Origin: Belnapia rosea | GTDB taxonomy: Bacteria > Pseudomonadota > Alphaproteobacteria > Acetobacterales > Acetobacteraceae | Assembly (NCBI RefSeq): GCF_900101615.1 | Contig: NZ_FMZX01000005.1 | Coordinates: 186,001 to 250,000, forward strand | DNA length: 64,000 nucleotides | Direction of reading: 5' to 3' | Shown: in pieces, positions 49,843 through 58,591 of the stretch | How positions within the stretch are numbered: the first letter of the stretch is position 1 | Layout: each line of letters begins with the position of its first letter | Position numbers and translations under genes: made by a program | Notes under the pieces: generated by a model | What the model was told of the DNA's origin: nothing | The model's database searches: none | What the model saw: the letters and a program-made list of their open reading frames with translations, nothing else

Positions 49843-50370
49843 CTAGCCGCGACGCAACCCACGCAGCAGGGCAACGCCCAGCGCCGATTTCAGCGCGGTG
49901 CCCGGCAGGAAGGGCAGCAGCCCGAGGGCGATCGCCCGCTCCGGCCCGGCCAGCACCGCCAGCCAGGCAAGGCCGAAGGCGAAGAGCACCGCATGGCCGC
50001 CGAGGAACAGCGCGGCACTGCGCCACAGGCCCTGCGTCCAGCCCCGCGCCGCCAGCCACCCCGCCAGGGCAGCGGCAGGGACGAAGCCGAGCAGGAAGCC
50101 GCCGGTCGGCCCCATCAGTGCCGCCGGCCCGGCGCGGAAGCCGGCGAAGACCGGCAGGCCGCAGAGCCCCTCGGCCAGATAGAGCAGCAGCGTCGCCGCC
50201 CCGAGGCGCGGCCCATAGGCAACGCCGACCAGCAGCACGACCAGGCTCTGCATCGTCATCGGCACCGGCTGCATCGGTACCTGGATCTGCGCCGAAGCGG
50301 CGATGGCGAGGCTGCCGCCGAGGGCGAGCAGGGCCGGGCGCAGGGCATTGGTCTTGGCGAGAGAGAACAT
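49843..50370 (-). CDS. bioY: Biotin transporter BioY
   Basis: A 175-residue membrane S-component that takes up biotin. VPMQPVPMTMQSLVVLLVG is the BioY signature, followed by GPRLGAATLLLYLAEGLCGL and GPTGGFLLGFVPAAALAGW. Six helices are expected. Some BioY proteins work without EcfT/EcfA. Its place inside the operon of a biotin-dependent carboxylase makes sense: the transporter supplies the cofactor. Confidence 0.95.
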   Translation of the reverse strand: MFSLAKTNALRPALLALGGSLAIAASAQIQVPMQPVPMTMQSLVVLLVGVAYGPRLGAATLLLYLAEGLCGLPVFAGFRAGPAALMGPTGGFLLGFVPAAALAGWLAARGWTQGLWRSAALFLGGHAVLFAFGLAWLAVLAGPERAIALGLLPFLPGTALKSALGVALLRGLRRG

Positions 50371-50392
50371 GAGTCAAGTCCTGTTGGGGGAT

Positions 50393-51763
50393 TCAGGCCG
50401 CGGCGTCGCGCAGCCGGAAGCCTTCGAGAAAATGCGTATCCACACCACCTGCCTGCATGGCCTCGCTCCGCAGCGCGCGGGCGAGGAAGCCGGCATTGGT
50501 GCGGATGCCCTCTGCCACGACTGCGTCGAGGGCGGAAGCCAGGCGCTCCAGCGCCTCGGCCCGGCTCGGCGCATGGGCGATGAGCTTGGCGATCAGCGGA
50601 TCGTAGAACGGCGTCAGCACGTCACCGGTGCGGAAGCCGGCATCGATCCGCAGCCCCGGCCCAGGCTCCGGCAGGCGGAGCATGGCGATGGTGCCGGGGG
50701 AGGGGAGGAAATTCCGCGCCGGATCCTCGGCGCAGAGCCGCGCCTCGACCGCATGGCCCTGCGGCGCCAGGTCCTCCTGCGCGAAGGGCAGGCGCTCGCC
50801 GGCGGCGACGCGCAGCTGCCATTCGACGAGGTCGAGGCCGGTGACCATCTCCGTCACCGGGTGCTCCACCTGCAGGCGCGTGTTCATCTCGATGAACCAG
50901 ATGCGCGCGGCGTCGAGCGGCGGGGTGGCATCGGCCACGAATTCCACCGTGCCCGCGCCGACATAGCCGACCGCCCGGGCGAGAGCCACGGCGCGGCGAC
51001 CGAGCTCCGCCCTCAGTGCGGCATCGATGCCGGGGCCCGGGGATTCCTCCACCAGCTTCTGGTTGCGCCGCTGCAGGGAACAATCCCGCTCGCCGAGATG
51101 CAGCACGGTGCCATGCGCATCGGCCAGGACCTGCACCTCGATATGCCTGGCGCTGGCGACGAATTTCTCGACCAGCACGCGGTCATCGCCGAAGGCCGTG
51201 GCCTCGCGCCGGGCCGCGGCAAGCGCCGCGGGGAAGCCGGGGGCTGCCTCCACCCGGCGCATGCCGCGGCCGCCGCCACCGGCGACCGCCTTGATCATGA
51301 CCGGATAGCCGATGCGCCCGGCCTCCTCGGCCAGGCGCTCAGGCGATCCATCCTCGCCGTCATAGCCAGGCACGGCGGCGACGCCGGCCTCGCGCGCCAC
51401 CGCCTTGGCCGCCGCCTTGCCGCCCATGGCGCGGATCGCGGCCTCCGGCGGGCCGATGAAGACGAGGCCCGCCTCGACGCAGGCCCTGGCGAAATCGGCA
51501 TTCTCGCTGAGGAAGCCATAGCCCGGATGCACCATCCGGGCGCCGCTCCGCAGCGCGGCCGCGATGATCGCCGGGATGGAAAGGTAGCTCTCACGCGGTG
51601 GCGCCGGCCCGATCCGCTCCGCCGCATCGGCCGCGGCGACATGCATCGCTCCCGCATCTGCATCGGAATAGACGGCGATGCTGCGGAGGCCGAGGCGGCG
51701 GCAGGTGGCGGCGATGCGGCAGGCGATCTCGCCGCGATTGGCGATGAGGACCGGGCCCAGCAT
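50393..51763 (-). CDS. Biotin carboxylase subunit of an acyl-CoA carboxylase
   Basis: About 456 residues: VLIANRGEIACRIAATCRR, VHPGYGFLSENADFARAC, the ATP-grasp glycine loop MIKAVAGGGGRGMRRVE, FIEMNTRLQVEHPVTEMVTG and GHAVEARLCAEDPARNFLPS. It carboxylates biotin using ATP and bicarbonate. The biotinyl domain is not fused but encoded just upstream. ATG 51763 gives the usual start (MLGPVLIANRG); ATG 51772, overlapping the biotinyl gene, is the alternative. The protein ends just after the biotin-carboxylase C-terminal domain. Confidence 0.92.
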   Translation of the reverse strand: MLGPVLIANRGEIACRIAATCRRLGLRSIAVYSDADAGAMHVAAADAAERIGPAPPRESYLSIPAIIAAALRSGARMVHPGYGFLSENADFARACVEAGLVFIGPPEAAIRAMGGKAAAKAVAREAGVAAVPGYDGEDGSPERLAEEAGRIGYPVMIKAVAGGGGRGMRRVEAAPGFPAALAAARREATAFGDDRVLVEKFVASARHIEVQVLADAHGTVLHLGERDCSLQRRNQKLVEESPGPGIDAALRAELGRRAVALARAVGYVGAGTVEFVADATPPLDAARIWFIEMNTRLQVEHPVTEMVTGLDLVEWQLRVAAGERLPFAQEDLAPQGHAVEARLCAEDPARNFLPSPGTIAMLRLPEPGPGLRIDAGFRTGDVLTPFYDPLIAKLIAHAPSRAEALERLASALDAVVAEGIRTNAGFLARALRSEAMQAGGVDTHFLEGFRLRDAAA

Positions 51764-51764
51764 C

Positions 51765-51986
51765 TCAGGCATCCAGCAGCAGCACGACCTGGCCTTCGTT
51801 CACCTGATCGCCCTCGGCGACGAGGATGGATTTCACCGTGCCGGCGCGAGGCGATTCGACCGGGATCTCCATCTTCATGGATTCGAGGATCATGAGCACA
51901 TCCCCGGCCGCGACCGCCTGGCCCGGCGTGGCCTCGATCTTCCAGACGGAAGCCGTGATTTCGACGGGCACGGCGATATCGGCCAT
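51765..51986 (-). CDS. Stand-alone biotinyl (biotin carboxyl carrier) domain protein
   Basis: A 73-residue protein that is little more than a biotinyl domain: VWKIEATPGQAVAAGDVLMI, then LESMKMEIPVESPRAG, whose MKM lysine carries biotin, and VAEGDQVNEGQVVLLLD. It swings between the biotin carboxylase and carboxyltransferase encoded downstream. It is the first gene of the leftward operon, preceded by a candidate GntR operator. Confidence 0.93.
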   Translation of the reverse strand: MADIAVPVEITASVWKIEATPGQAVAAGDVLMILESMKMEIPVESPRAGTVKSILVAEGDQVNEGQVVLLLDA

Positions 51987-52009
51987 GGAGTTTCTCCGGA
52001 CGCTTCTAA

Positions 52010-52022
52010 TTTGTTATCACAG
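52010..52022. promoter_or_regulatory. Candidate GntR operator upstream of the carboxylase operon
   Basis: TTTGTTATCACAG contains TTGTTATCACA, the reverse complement of the TGTGATAACAA found before the CoA-transferase gene. It lies 24 bp before the biotinyl-protein start and about 50 bp before the GntR start on the other strand, so one dimer could control both. Confidence 0.65.
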
Positions 52023-52072
52023 ATCAGGCCGGCGCCGGTGCCTGTCAAGCCATTTGTGGAAGGAACCACCCC

Positions 52073-52756
52073 ATGGATGCCGAGATTCCGCTGCCGGGTG
52101 GCGACCGGATCGCGGCCCGGGTGCATCATTGGTTGCGCCTCCAGCTCATGCGCAGCCGCTTCCGGCCGGGCGAGAAGCTCAAGCTGCGGACCCTGGCCGA
52201 GGAGCTCGGCGTCAGCCCGACCCCGGTGCGCGAGGCGCTCGGCCGGCTGGTCAGCGAAGGGGCGCTGGAGCAGCTCGACCACCGCTCCGCCCGCGTCCCG
52301 CTGCTGTCCGACGAGAGGCTGCGCGAGGTCTGCGAGCTGCGCGCCGACCTCGAGGGCAAGGCGGCGGCGCGCGCGGCGGAACTCGCCAAGCCGCAGGATG
52401 CGGACCGGCTGGCGGCGATCCATGCCCGCATGAGCGAGGCCCGCGTGGCGGGGCGCTCGCCCGAGATGCTGGTGGAGAACGAGCGCTTCCACATGGAGGT
52501 CTGCACGCTGGCCGGCATGCCGGTGCTGCTGCGCCTGGTGGAGAGCCTCTGGCTGCAATGCGGCCCGCTGAACGCCGCGCTGACGCGCATGCGCTTCCTG
52601 CACCGGCCGGAGGAGCACCCGCATCATGACGTGATCCGCGGCATCCGCGAGGGCGACAGCGCCCTGGCCCGGCTCGCCATCCAGCGGGACATCACCGTCT
52701 ACGCCGACGCGCTGATCCGCCGCCTGCCGGAGATCAACGTCGCCGCCAGGGAATAG
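52073..52756 (+). CDS. GntR family regulator (FadR/FCD type)
   Basis: A 227-residue regulator: winged helix LMRSRFRPGEKLKLRTLAEE, LGVSPTPVREALGRLVSEGA, then LEQLDHRSARVPLL. FCD domain: LREVCELRADLEGKAAARAA, ENERFHMEVCTLAGMPVLL and HPHHDVIRGIREGDSALARL, with its metal/ligand histidines. It lies between the carboxylase operon and the CoA-transferase gene. Matching palindromes before both arms suggest it represses both and responds to a pathway acid or CoA ester. Confidence 0.92.
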   Translation: MDAEIPLPGGDRIAARVHHWLRLQLMRSRFRPGEKLKLRTLAEELGVSPTPVREALGRLVSEGALEQLDHRSARVPLLSDERLREVCELRADLEGKAAARAAELAKPQDADRLAAIHARMSEARVAGRSPEMLVENERFHMEVCTLAGMPVLLRLVESLWLQCGPLNAALTRMRFLHRPEEHPHHDVIRGIREGDSALARLAIQRDITVYADALIRRLPEINVAARE

Positions 52757-52763
52757 GCGGGGA

Positions 52764-52801
52764 TTGACAACGCAGCCGGCCCTCCTGTTTTGTGATAACA
52801 A
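52764..52801 (+). promoter_or_regulatory. Promoter/operator of the CoA-transferase gene
   Basis: TTGACA (52764-52769) is a perfect -35 hexamer. The palindrome TTGTGATAACAA (52790-52801) covers or adjoins the expected -10 region. The same sequence in reverse lies upstream of the biotinyl gene. AGGAGG-type ribosome binding sequence (CAGGAGGATC) follows at about 52811, and the ATG is at 52828. Confidence 0.65.
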
Positions 52802-52827
52802 AATAACACCCAGGAGGATCTGTCTGC

Positions 52828-55206
52828 ATGCCGCGCGACCCCGACGCCGCCCTGCCCTTGCGCCATCTCCGGGTGCTGGAATGCGGCGGCAACGTCGCCA
52901 CGGCCTATGCCGGCAAGATATTCAGCGATTTCGGCGCCCAGGTCACCGTGCTGGAGCCGCCGGGCGGCCATCCGCTGCGGGCGGAGCCGCCCCTGGTCGA
53001 CACCGCGGAGGGCCCGCAATCCGCCCTCTTCGCCTGGCTCAGCACCAACAAGCGCAGCGTCACGCGGCTGGATGGCATCGATGACTGCGACGTGCTGCTG
53101 GATGGCCGCCCGCCTGCCGAGCGCGACGAGGCCTCGCCGCCCGCCACCATCACCGCCGGCATCTCCTGGTTCGGGGATGGCGGCCCCTACCGCGACTTCG
53201 CCGCGACCGATGCCACCTGCCGCGCCCTCTCCGGCATCCTCATCGGTACCGGCCCGGTGGAAGGCCCGCCCTCCATCCTCGGCGGCATCGCCGGCGCCGT
53301 GGTGGGCGGCATCGCCGCCTTCAACGCGGTGGCGGCCGCCCTGCTCTCCGGCGCGCCGCGGCGGCTGGAGGTCAGCATCCATGAGGCGAATGTCGCCATC
53401 GCCGAGTACCAGGCGGCCCAGGCGGTTACCCACCCGATGGTGGAGCGCCGCCACGGCGTGAACCGCTTCGCGCCCAGCTGCCCGCTCGGCGTCTATCCCT
53501 GCCTCGAGGGCTGGCTCGGCGTCACCATCGTCACCCCGGCACAATTCCGCAGCTTCTGCGACATGATCGGCGCGCCGGAGGTCGGGCATGACCCGCGCTT
53601 CGTCGTCGGCTTCGACCGGCTGGCGCATGTGGCGGAGCTGGAGGCACTCTTCGTCCCCCGCCTGCGCGAGCGCACGGCGGAGGAGTGGTTCGAGGAGGCG
53701 CTGCGCCGCCGCCTGCCCTTCGCCGTGGTGCCCGACATGGCACGGCTGCTCGCCACGCCGACGCACCGGGCGCGCGATGCCTTCGCCACGGTGCAGTTGG
53801 GGGAACGGCAGTTCGAAGGGCCGACCCTGCCGCAGCGGCTGACCCGCACGCCGCCCCTCACCGGCGGCCGCGCCCCGCGCCCTGGCGAGCATGACGGGCA
53901 GCCCCTGCCCGAACGCCCCCGCCGCAAGCCGGCCCGCCCCGCCGGGCTGCCGCTCGCAGGGCTCCGGGTCGTCGATCTCTCCATGGGCTGGGCCGGGCCG
54001 CTCTGCACCCGCCAGCTCGCCGATCTCGGCGCTGAGGTGGTGAAGGTGGAGGCCTGCCAGTACCCGGACTGGTGGCGCGGGGTCGATCCCCGCCCGGCCT
54101 TCTTCGCGGAGCGGCAATACGAGCGGGACCTGCGCTTCGGCGTGCTGAACCGCAACAAGGCGGGCATCACCCTCGACCTCACCACGCCGGAGGGCGCCGC
54201 CCTGCTGAAGCGCCTGGTGCGGGAGGCCGATGCGGTGGTCGAGAACTATGCGCGCGAGGTGCTGCCGAAGCTCGGCCTCGACTACCCGGCGCTGGTGCGG
54301 GAGCGGCCGGACCTCGTCATGGTCTCCATGCCGGCCTTCGGCGGCAGCGGCCCCTGGCGCGACGCGCGGGCCTATGGCTCGACGCTCGAGCACGCTTCCG
54401 GCCTGCCCAGCGTCTCGGGCAATGCCGATTGGCCACCGACGACCAACCAGCTCGCCTATGGCGACCCGATCGGCGGGCTCAATGCGGCCGCCGCCGTGCT
54501 CACCGCCCTGCTGCACCGGCGCGAGACCGGGGAGGGGCAGCATATCGATCTCGCCCAGGTGGAGTGCATGTTCCCGCTGGTCGCACCCTGGATCCTGGCG
54601 CAATCGGCCAATGGCTCGGCCGGCCCGCGCCTCGGCAACCGCCACCCGCGCATGGTGCCGCATGGCTGCTTCCCCTGCAGTGGCGAAGGCTGGATCGCCC
54701 TCGCCGTCACCGAGGATGCCGCCTGGCCGCGCCTCTGCGCCGTGATCGGCCGCGAGGACCTCGCCGCCGACCCGGCCCTGGCGAAGGCCAGGGGCCGCCG
54801 CGCGCGGGAGGCGGAGATCGAGGCCGCCATCGCCGCCTGGACGACGGAGCGCGAGGCGGATGCCGCGATGGCGGCGCTGCAATCGGCTGGCATTGCCGCG
54901 GGTGCGCTGCGCTGGCCGACCGGGCTGGTGCGCGACCCGCATCTCAGGGCACGCGGCTTCTGGCAGCCGGTGGAGCGCCCCTGGCTTGGCCATCATGACC
55001 AGCCCTCCGCCCCCTTCCGCGATGCGGGCGGCGGTCCCTATGCTATCCGCCGCCCCGCCCCGACCCTTGGCGAGGACAATGACGCGGTGCTGGGCGGGCT
55101 GCTCGGCCTCCCGCCCGCCGAGCGAGCAGCGCTCGCCGCTGCCGGCATCATCGGCACGGAGGCGATCCCCGTCGCCCAACGAAAATCACGCGCCGCCGGT
55201 CAGTAA
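52828..55206 (+). CDS. Fused tandem CaiB/BaiF class III CoA-transferase
   Basis: A 792-residue protein with two family III CoA-transferase modules. The N-half (LRHLRVLECGGNVATAYAGK, FGAQVTVLEPPGGHP) has LGGIAGAVVGGIAAFNA where the catalytic Asp is expected, so it seems inactive. The C-half (LAGLRVVDLSMGWAGPLCTR, LGAEVVKVEACQYPDWWRG, VMVSMPAFGGSGPWRDARAY) has LAYGDPIGGLNAAAAV with Asp546 as the likely acyl-accepting residue. It should move CoA between carboxylic acids, activating a substrate. It is preceded by the GntR operator and followed by a Bug receptor. Substrate unknown. Confidence 0.9.
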   Translation: MPRDPDAALPLRHLRVLECGGNVATAYAGKIFSDFGAQVTVLEPPGGHPLRAEPPLVDTAEGPQSALFAWLSTNKRSVTRLDGIDDCDVLLDGRPPAERDEASPPATITAGISWFGDGGPYRDFAATDATCRALSGILIGTGPVEGPPSILGGIAGAVVGGIAAFNAVAAALLSGAPRRLEVSIHEANVAIAEYQAAQAVTHPMVERRHGVNRFAPSCPLGVYPCLEGWLGVTIVTPAQFRSFCDMIGAPEVGHDPRFVVGFDRLAHVAELEALFVPRLRERTAEEWFEEALRRRLPFAVVPDMARLLATPTHRARDAFATVQLGERQFEGPTLPQRLTRTPPLTGGRAPRPGEHDGQPLPERPRRKPARPAGLPLAGLRVVDLSMGWAGPLCTRQLADLGAEVVKVEACQYPDWWRGVDPRPAFFAERQYERDLRFGVLNRNKAGITLDLTTPEGAALLKRLVREADAVVENYAREVLPKLGLDYPALVRERPDLVMVSMPAFGGSGPWRDARAYGSTLEHASGLPSVSGNADWPPTTNQLAYGDPIGGLNAAAAVLTALLHRRETGEGQHIDLAQVECMFPLVAPWILAQSANGSAGPRLGNRHPRMVPHGCFPCSGEGWIALAVTEDAAWPRLCAVIGREDLAADPALAKARGRRAREAEIEAAIAAWTTEREADAAMAALQSAGIAAGALRWPTGLVRDPHLRARGFWQPVERPWLGHHDQPSAPFRDAGGGPYAIRRPAPTLGEDNDAVLGGLLGLPPAERAALAAAGIIGTEAIPVAQRKSRAAGQ

Positions 55207-55243
55207 CGGGGGCCACCGAGGACCACAGGGAGGAACAACCGCC

Positions 55244-56209
55244 ATGCCACCCCATCCCGGACGCCGCGCCGTCACCGCCGGGCTCCTGGCGCTGCCCGGC
55301 CTCGCCCGCGCCCAGGCGGAGGCCTGGCCCAACCGGCCGATCCGGCTGATCTATCCCTTCGCCCCGGGCGCCGGAGACCTGGTGCCGCGGCTGATCGGGG
55401 AGCAGCTGCAGCCCATGCTCGGCCAGAGCCTGGTGATCGAGCACCGGCCCGGCGCCAATACCATGATCGGCGCGGAGGCCGCGGCACGCTCTCCGAAGGA
55501 TGGCTATACCCTCGGCTGGGTCGCCACGAGCACGCTGGTGATGAACCCGAACCTCTATCCCAACATCACCTACGGCCTTGGGGATTTCGCCCCGCTCTGC
55601 CTCGCCTACCGGGCGCCCGTCTCCTTCGCCGTCTCGGCGACGCTGCCGATCCGGACGGTGGCGGAGGCGCTCGAGCATATCCGGCGCAACCCGGGCATCG
55701 GCTTCGGCAGCGTCGGCAATGGCAGCTCGCCGCATGTGACGATGGAGATGATGATGGGGCTGACCGGCGTCCGGCTGGAAAGCGTCGCCTATCGCGGCGA
55801 GCAGGCCATCATCACGGACCTGATGACCGGCCGCATCCCCTTCTATGCCGGCTCCACCAATTCCCTGCTGCCGCATCTGGAGGGCGGCAAATTCCGCATC
55901 CTCGCCATCTCCTCGCCGCGGCGCCTGCCGGTGCTGCCGGATGTGCCGACCTTCCGCGAGGCGGTGCATCCCGATCTCGAGCTGCGCTACTGGCATGGCG
56001 TGGTCGCCCCGGCCGGCGTGCCGGCACCGATCCTCACTCGGCTCGCCAACAGCTTCGCCGAGATCCTGCGGATGGATGCGGTACGCGAGCGGCTGCCGCC
56101 CGACATGGAGGTCGAGCCGGTCATCCTCGAGGACTTCGCCACGCTGATCCGCGAGGAGCAGGCCCGCTACGGCCGCATCATCCGGGAGAGGAACATCACC
56201 GTGCTCTGA
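55244..56209 (+). CDS. Bug-type receptor downstream of the CoA-transferase
   Basis: A 321-residue receptor with a Tat-like/Sec signal (GRRAVTAGLLALPGLARAQ). Blocks: WPNRPIRLIYPFAPGAGDL, VIEHRPGANTMIGAEAAA, YRGEQAIITDLMTGRIPFY and FRILAISSPRRLPVLPDVPT. GGGAGGAAC precedes ATG 55244. It lies 37 bp after the CoA-transferase gene and should capture that pathway's acid. No TctAB partners are present. Confidence 0.88.
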   Translation: MPPHPGRRAVTAGLLALPGLARAQAEAWPNRPIRLIYPFAPGAGDLVPRLIGEQLQPMLGQSLVIEHRPGANTMIGAEAAARSPKDGYTLGWVATSTLVMNPNLYPNITYGLGDFAPLCLAYRAPVSFAVSATLPIRTVAEALEHIRRNPGIGFGSVGNGSSPHVTMEMMMGLTGVRLESVAYRGEQAIITDLMTGRIPFYAGSTNSLLPHLEGGKFRILAISSPRRLPVLPDVPTFREAVHPDLELRYWHGVVAPAGVPAPILTRLANSFAEILRMDAVRERLPPDMEVEPVILEDFATLIREEQARYGRIIRERNITVL

Positions 56210-56219
56210 GTGCCGCCCC

Positions 56220-57065
56220 CTACACCGGCACCAGCCGGGTCAGCCGGTTCGGGTTCTGCTCGCTCTGGTAGATCACGCCGCTGGCCGGCTCCCACCACAT
56301 GCCATGCGCGCCGTTCAGCACCGGGCGGCAGCGGCCGATCAGCTTGCCCTCGGCGTTGAACTGGCTCAGCCGGGGGATCTGGTCCGTCACGTAGAAGCTG
56401 CCCTCGGGGCCGCCATGGACGTCCATCGGCTTGTGCAGGTCGCGGATGTCGAACAGGTGGGTGCCTTCCGGGGTGAAGGCCTGGACGCGGTTGTTCTCCC
56501 GGTCCGCCACCAGCACGCGGCCATCCCCGAGGACCCAGACCGAGTGCGGCGTGCTGAACTCGCCCGCCCGCTGGCCCGGCCGGCCCCAGGCGCCGAGCCA
56601 TGTGCCATCCGCGGCGAAGCGGTGGACCAGCGAATTCCCATAACCATCCGCCACATACATGCTGCCATCGGGCGCGAAGGCGATGTCGCAGGGCGCGTTG
56701 AAGGGCATCCCCGGCTGGTGACGCTTGCCGAGCGCCCCCAGGCGATGACCGGCCGCCGAGAAGATGATGACCTCATGCGCATCGCGGTCGACGACGAAGA
56801 CGCGGCCATCGGGATGCACGGTGGCCATATGCCCGTCGGCCACCTCGCCCGCGCCCCAGGCCGCAATCCGCTCGCCCGCCGGCGAGAGCACGACAATCGC
56901 CGGCCCGCCCTGCTCCACATAGGGGTCCGTGCGGTACTGCACGAGGACGTTGCCGGCCGCGTCGCAGGCGACGTCGCTGATGCGGCCCGGCCCCTCGGGC
57001 AGGTCGCCCCAGGGGCGCTCGACGCGGTACTGCCTGTCGCCGAGGGCGACGACCAATGGCGTCAT
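56220..57065 (-). CDS. NHL-repeat beta-propeller protein
   Basis: A 281-residue protein made of NHL-type repeats: ISDVACDAAGNVLVQYRTDP, VHPDGRVFVVDRDAHEVIIF, PCDIAFAPDGSMYVADGYGN, THSVWVL-like PHSVWVLGDGRVLVADRENN and the final GMWWEPASGVIYQSEQNP. It resembles the propeller of peptidylglycine lyase-like and SMP-30-like proteins; no catalytic identity is certain. There is no signal peptide. It overlaps the PuuE-like gene by four bases, placing it in a ureide operon, where its task is unknown. Confidence 0.8.
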   Translation of the reverse strand: MTPLVVALGDRQYRVERPWGDLPEGPGRISDVACDAAGNVLVQYRTDPYVEQGGPAIVVLSPAGERIAAWGAGEVADGHMATVHPDGRVFVVDRDAHEVIIFSAAGHRLGALGKRHQPGMPFNAPCDIAFAPDGSMYVADGYGNSLVHRFAADGTWLGAWGRPGQRAGEFSTPHSVWVLGDGRVLVADRENNRVQAFTPEGTHLFDIRDLHKPMDVHGGPEGSFYVTDQIPRLSQFNAEGKLIGRCRPVLNGAHGMWWEPASGVIYQSEQNPNRLTRLVPV

Positions 57066-57988
57066 TCGTTCAACCCTTTGCCGGGATAGGGATGCGTCGC
57101 CACCCAGTGCCGGGCGATATCGACCCGCCGGGTGATCCAGACATCCTGCTTCTGCATCATATGGTCCAGCACCCGCTGCAGCCCGACGGCGCGGGCCGGA
57201 TGACCTATGAGCCGCTGGTGCAGCCCGACCGACATCATCTTCGGCCGCCCGGCCTGCCCCTCGGCATAAAGCATGTCGAAGGCGTCGCGGATGTAGGAGA
57301 ACCACTGGTCGCTGGTGCCCATCCAGCCGGCATATTTCCCATCATTGTTGGTGATGGAATAGGGCACGACGAGCTGCGGCTTGCCCTCGACCGTCAGCCA
57401 GAAGGGCAGCTCCTCGCCGTAGTAGTCGCTGTCGTAGAGGAAGCCGCCATGCTCGACGACGAGGCGGCGGGTGTTCACGCTCGGTCCGTAGCGGCAGTAC
57501 CAGCCGGCGGGCTTCTCGCCGATGGTGTTCTCGAGGCTGGCGACGGCGCGGGCGATGTGATCGCGCTCCTCCGCCTCCGACAGCTCGAAATGCTTCACCC
57601 AGCGCCAGCCATGGCTGCACACGTCGTAGCCGGCGGCGCGGATGGCGGCGCAGGCCTCCGGGTTCTGCTCCAGGGCAAGGGCGCAGCCGAAGATGGTCAG
57701 CGGCAGGCCGCGTTCCTGAAACAGCCGCGTCAGCCGCCAGAAGCCGACGCGGCTGCCGTACTCGAACATCCCCTCGGCGGCCAGGTCGCGGCCCTTGGTA
57801 ACCTGACGGGCGCCGTTGGCTTCGGTGAGGCCGGTCTCGGTATAGCCGTCGCCAAGCGCGATCGAGGGCTCCGAGCCTTCCTCGTAGTTGATGACGAAAT
57901 TGACGGCGAGCTTCGCGCCGCCCGGCCATTGCGGGTCGGGCGGGTTGGCGCCGTAGCCGATGAAGTCGCGCCGCACCTCATAGGGCAT
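57062..57988 (-). CDS. PuuE-like polysaccharide-deacetylase-family amidohydrolase
   Basis: A 308-residue NodB-like protein of the PuuE (metal-independent allantoinase) branch. Features: RRDFIGYGANPPDPQWPGGA, VNFVINYEEGSEPSIALGD, GRDLAAEGMFEYGSRVGFWR, CSHGWRWVKHFELSEAEERD and DSDYYGEELPFWL. PuuE opens allantoin to allantoate. Neighbouring AllA handles a later product of the same path. It overlaps AllA by one base (TGATG) and the NHL gene by four. Confidence 0.85.
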   Translation of the reverse strand: MPYEVRRDFIGYGANPPDPQWPGGAKLAVNFVINYEEGSEPSIALGDGYTETGLTEANGARQVTKGRDLAAEGMFEYGSRVGFWRLTRLFQERGLPLTIFGCALALEQNPEACAAIRAAGYDVCSHGWRWVKHFELSEAEERDHIARAVASLENTIGEKPAGWYCRYGPSVNTRRLVVEHGGFLYDSDYYGEELPFWLTVEGKPQLVVPYSITNNDGKYAGWMGTSDQWFSYIRDAFDMLYAEGQAGRPKMMSVGLHQRLIGHPARAVGLQRVLDHMMQKQDVWITRRVDIARHWVATHPYPGKGLNE

Positions 57989-58461
57989 CAGGGCAGCTCC
58001 ACGGTGAATTCCGGGACCTCGACGAATTCCTCGTCGCCCTTCGTGCCGTCCCGCCACATGGTGATGACGAAGCGGGCGGGCGCATCGATGATGGTGAAGG
58101 GGTGGTGCCACACATTGGCACCGAAGGTGACGCCCTGCATCGGTCCGGCGAGGAAGGCCCGCGCCCGCGCCATGTCCGGCCCGCCATCCCTGGCATGCGG
58201 CGCGACGATCACCAGCCAGCGCCCGGCCTGCTGCGGGATGAAGCTCTGCGAGGAGAATTCGTGCCGCTCCATGGTGGTGGAGCGCAGCGGCATGGCGGCC
58301 GCCTTGTCCTTCACCGTCAGCGAGATGCTGGGGCGGGCCTGGGGGCGGAGATTGGCCAGCGCATCCTCGAAATAGGTGCGGCCCGGCACGCTCGGGCATT
58401 CGATGACCTCGCCGAAGGCCAGGAAGGCGGCGGAGGTCAGTGGTTCGGCCCTTAAAATCAT
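57988..58461 (-). CDS. allA: Ureidoglycolate lyase
   Basis: A 157-residue AllA-family protein: LRAEPLTSAAFLAFGEVIEC, STTMERHEFSSQSFIP, GRWLVIVAPHA and GVTFGANVWHHPFTIID. It splits ureidoglycolate to glyoxylate and urea; urea would then feed the adjacent urease. It is the first gene of the leftward operon and is divergent from ureD with 130 bp between, a likely shared regulatory region. Confidence 0.9.
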   Translation of the reverse strand: MILRAEPLTSAAFLAFGEVIECPSVPGRTYFEDALANLRPQARPSISLTVKDKAAAMPLRSTTMERHEFSSQSFIPQQAGRWLVIVAPHARDGGPDMARARAFLAGPMQGVTFGANVWHHPFTIIDAPARFVITMWRDGTKGDEEFVEVPEFTVELP

Positions 58462-58591
58462 CCCATCAACCCTCCTCTGCGGCGCGGCAGCATGTCCGCC
58501 CGGGCCTGTCAGCGGAAGGGGGGCGGGACGGAAAAGTGCAGGGCCGGAACGGTGGGTTTGCCGGGGGGCGGCCGCATGCCATGCTTGGCCG

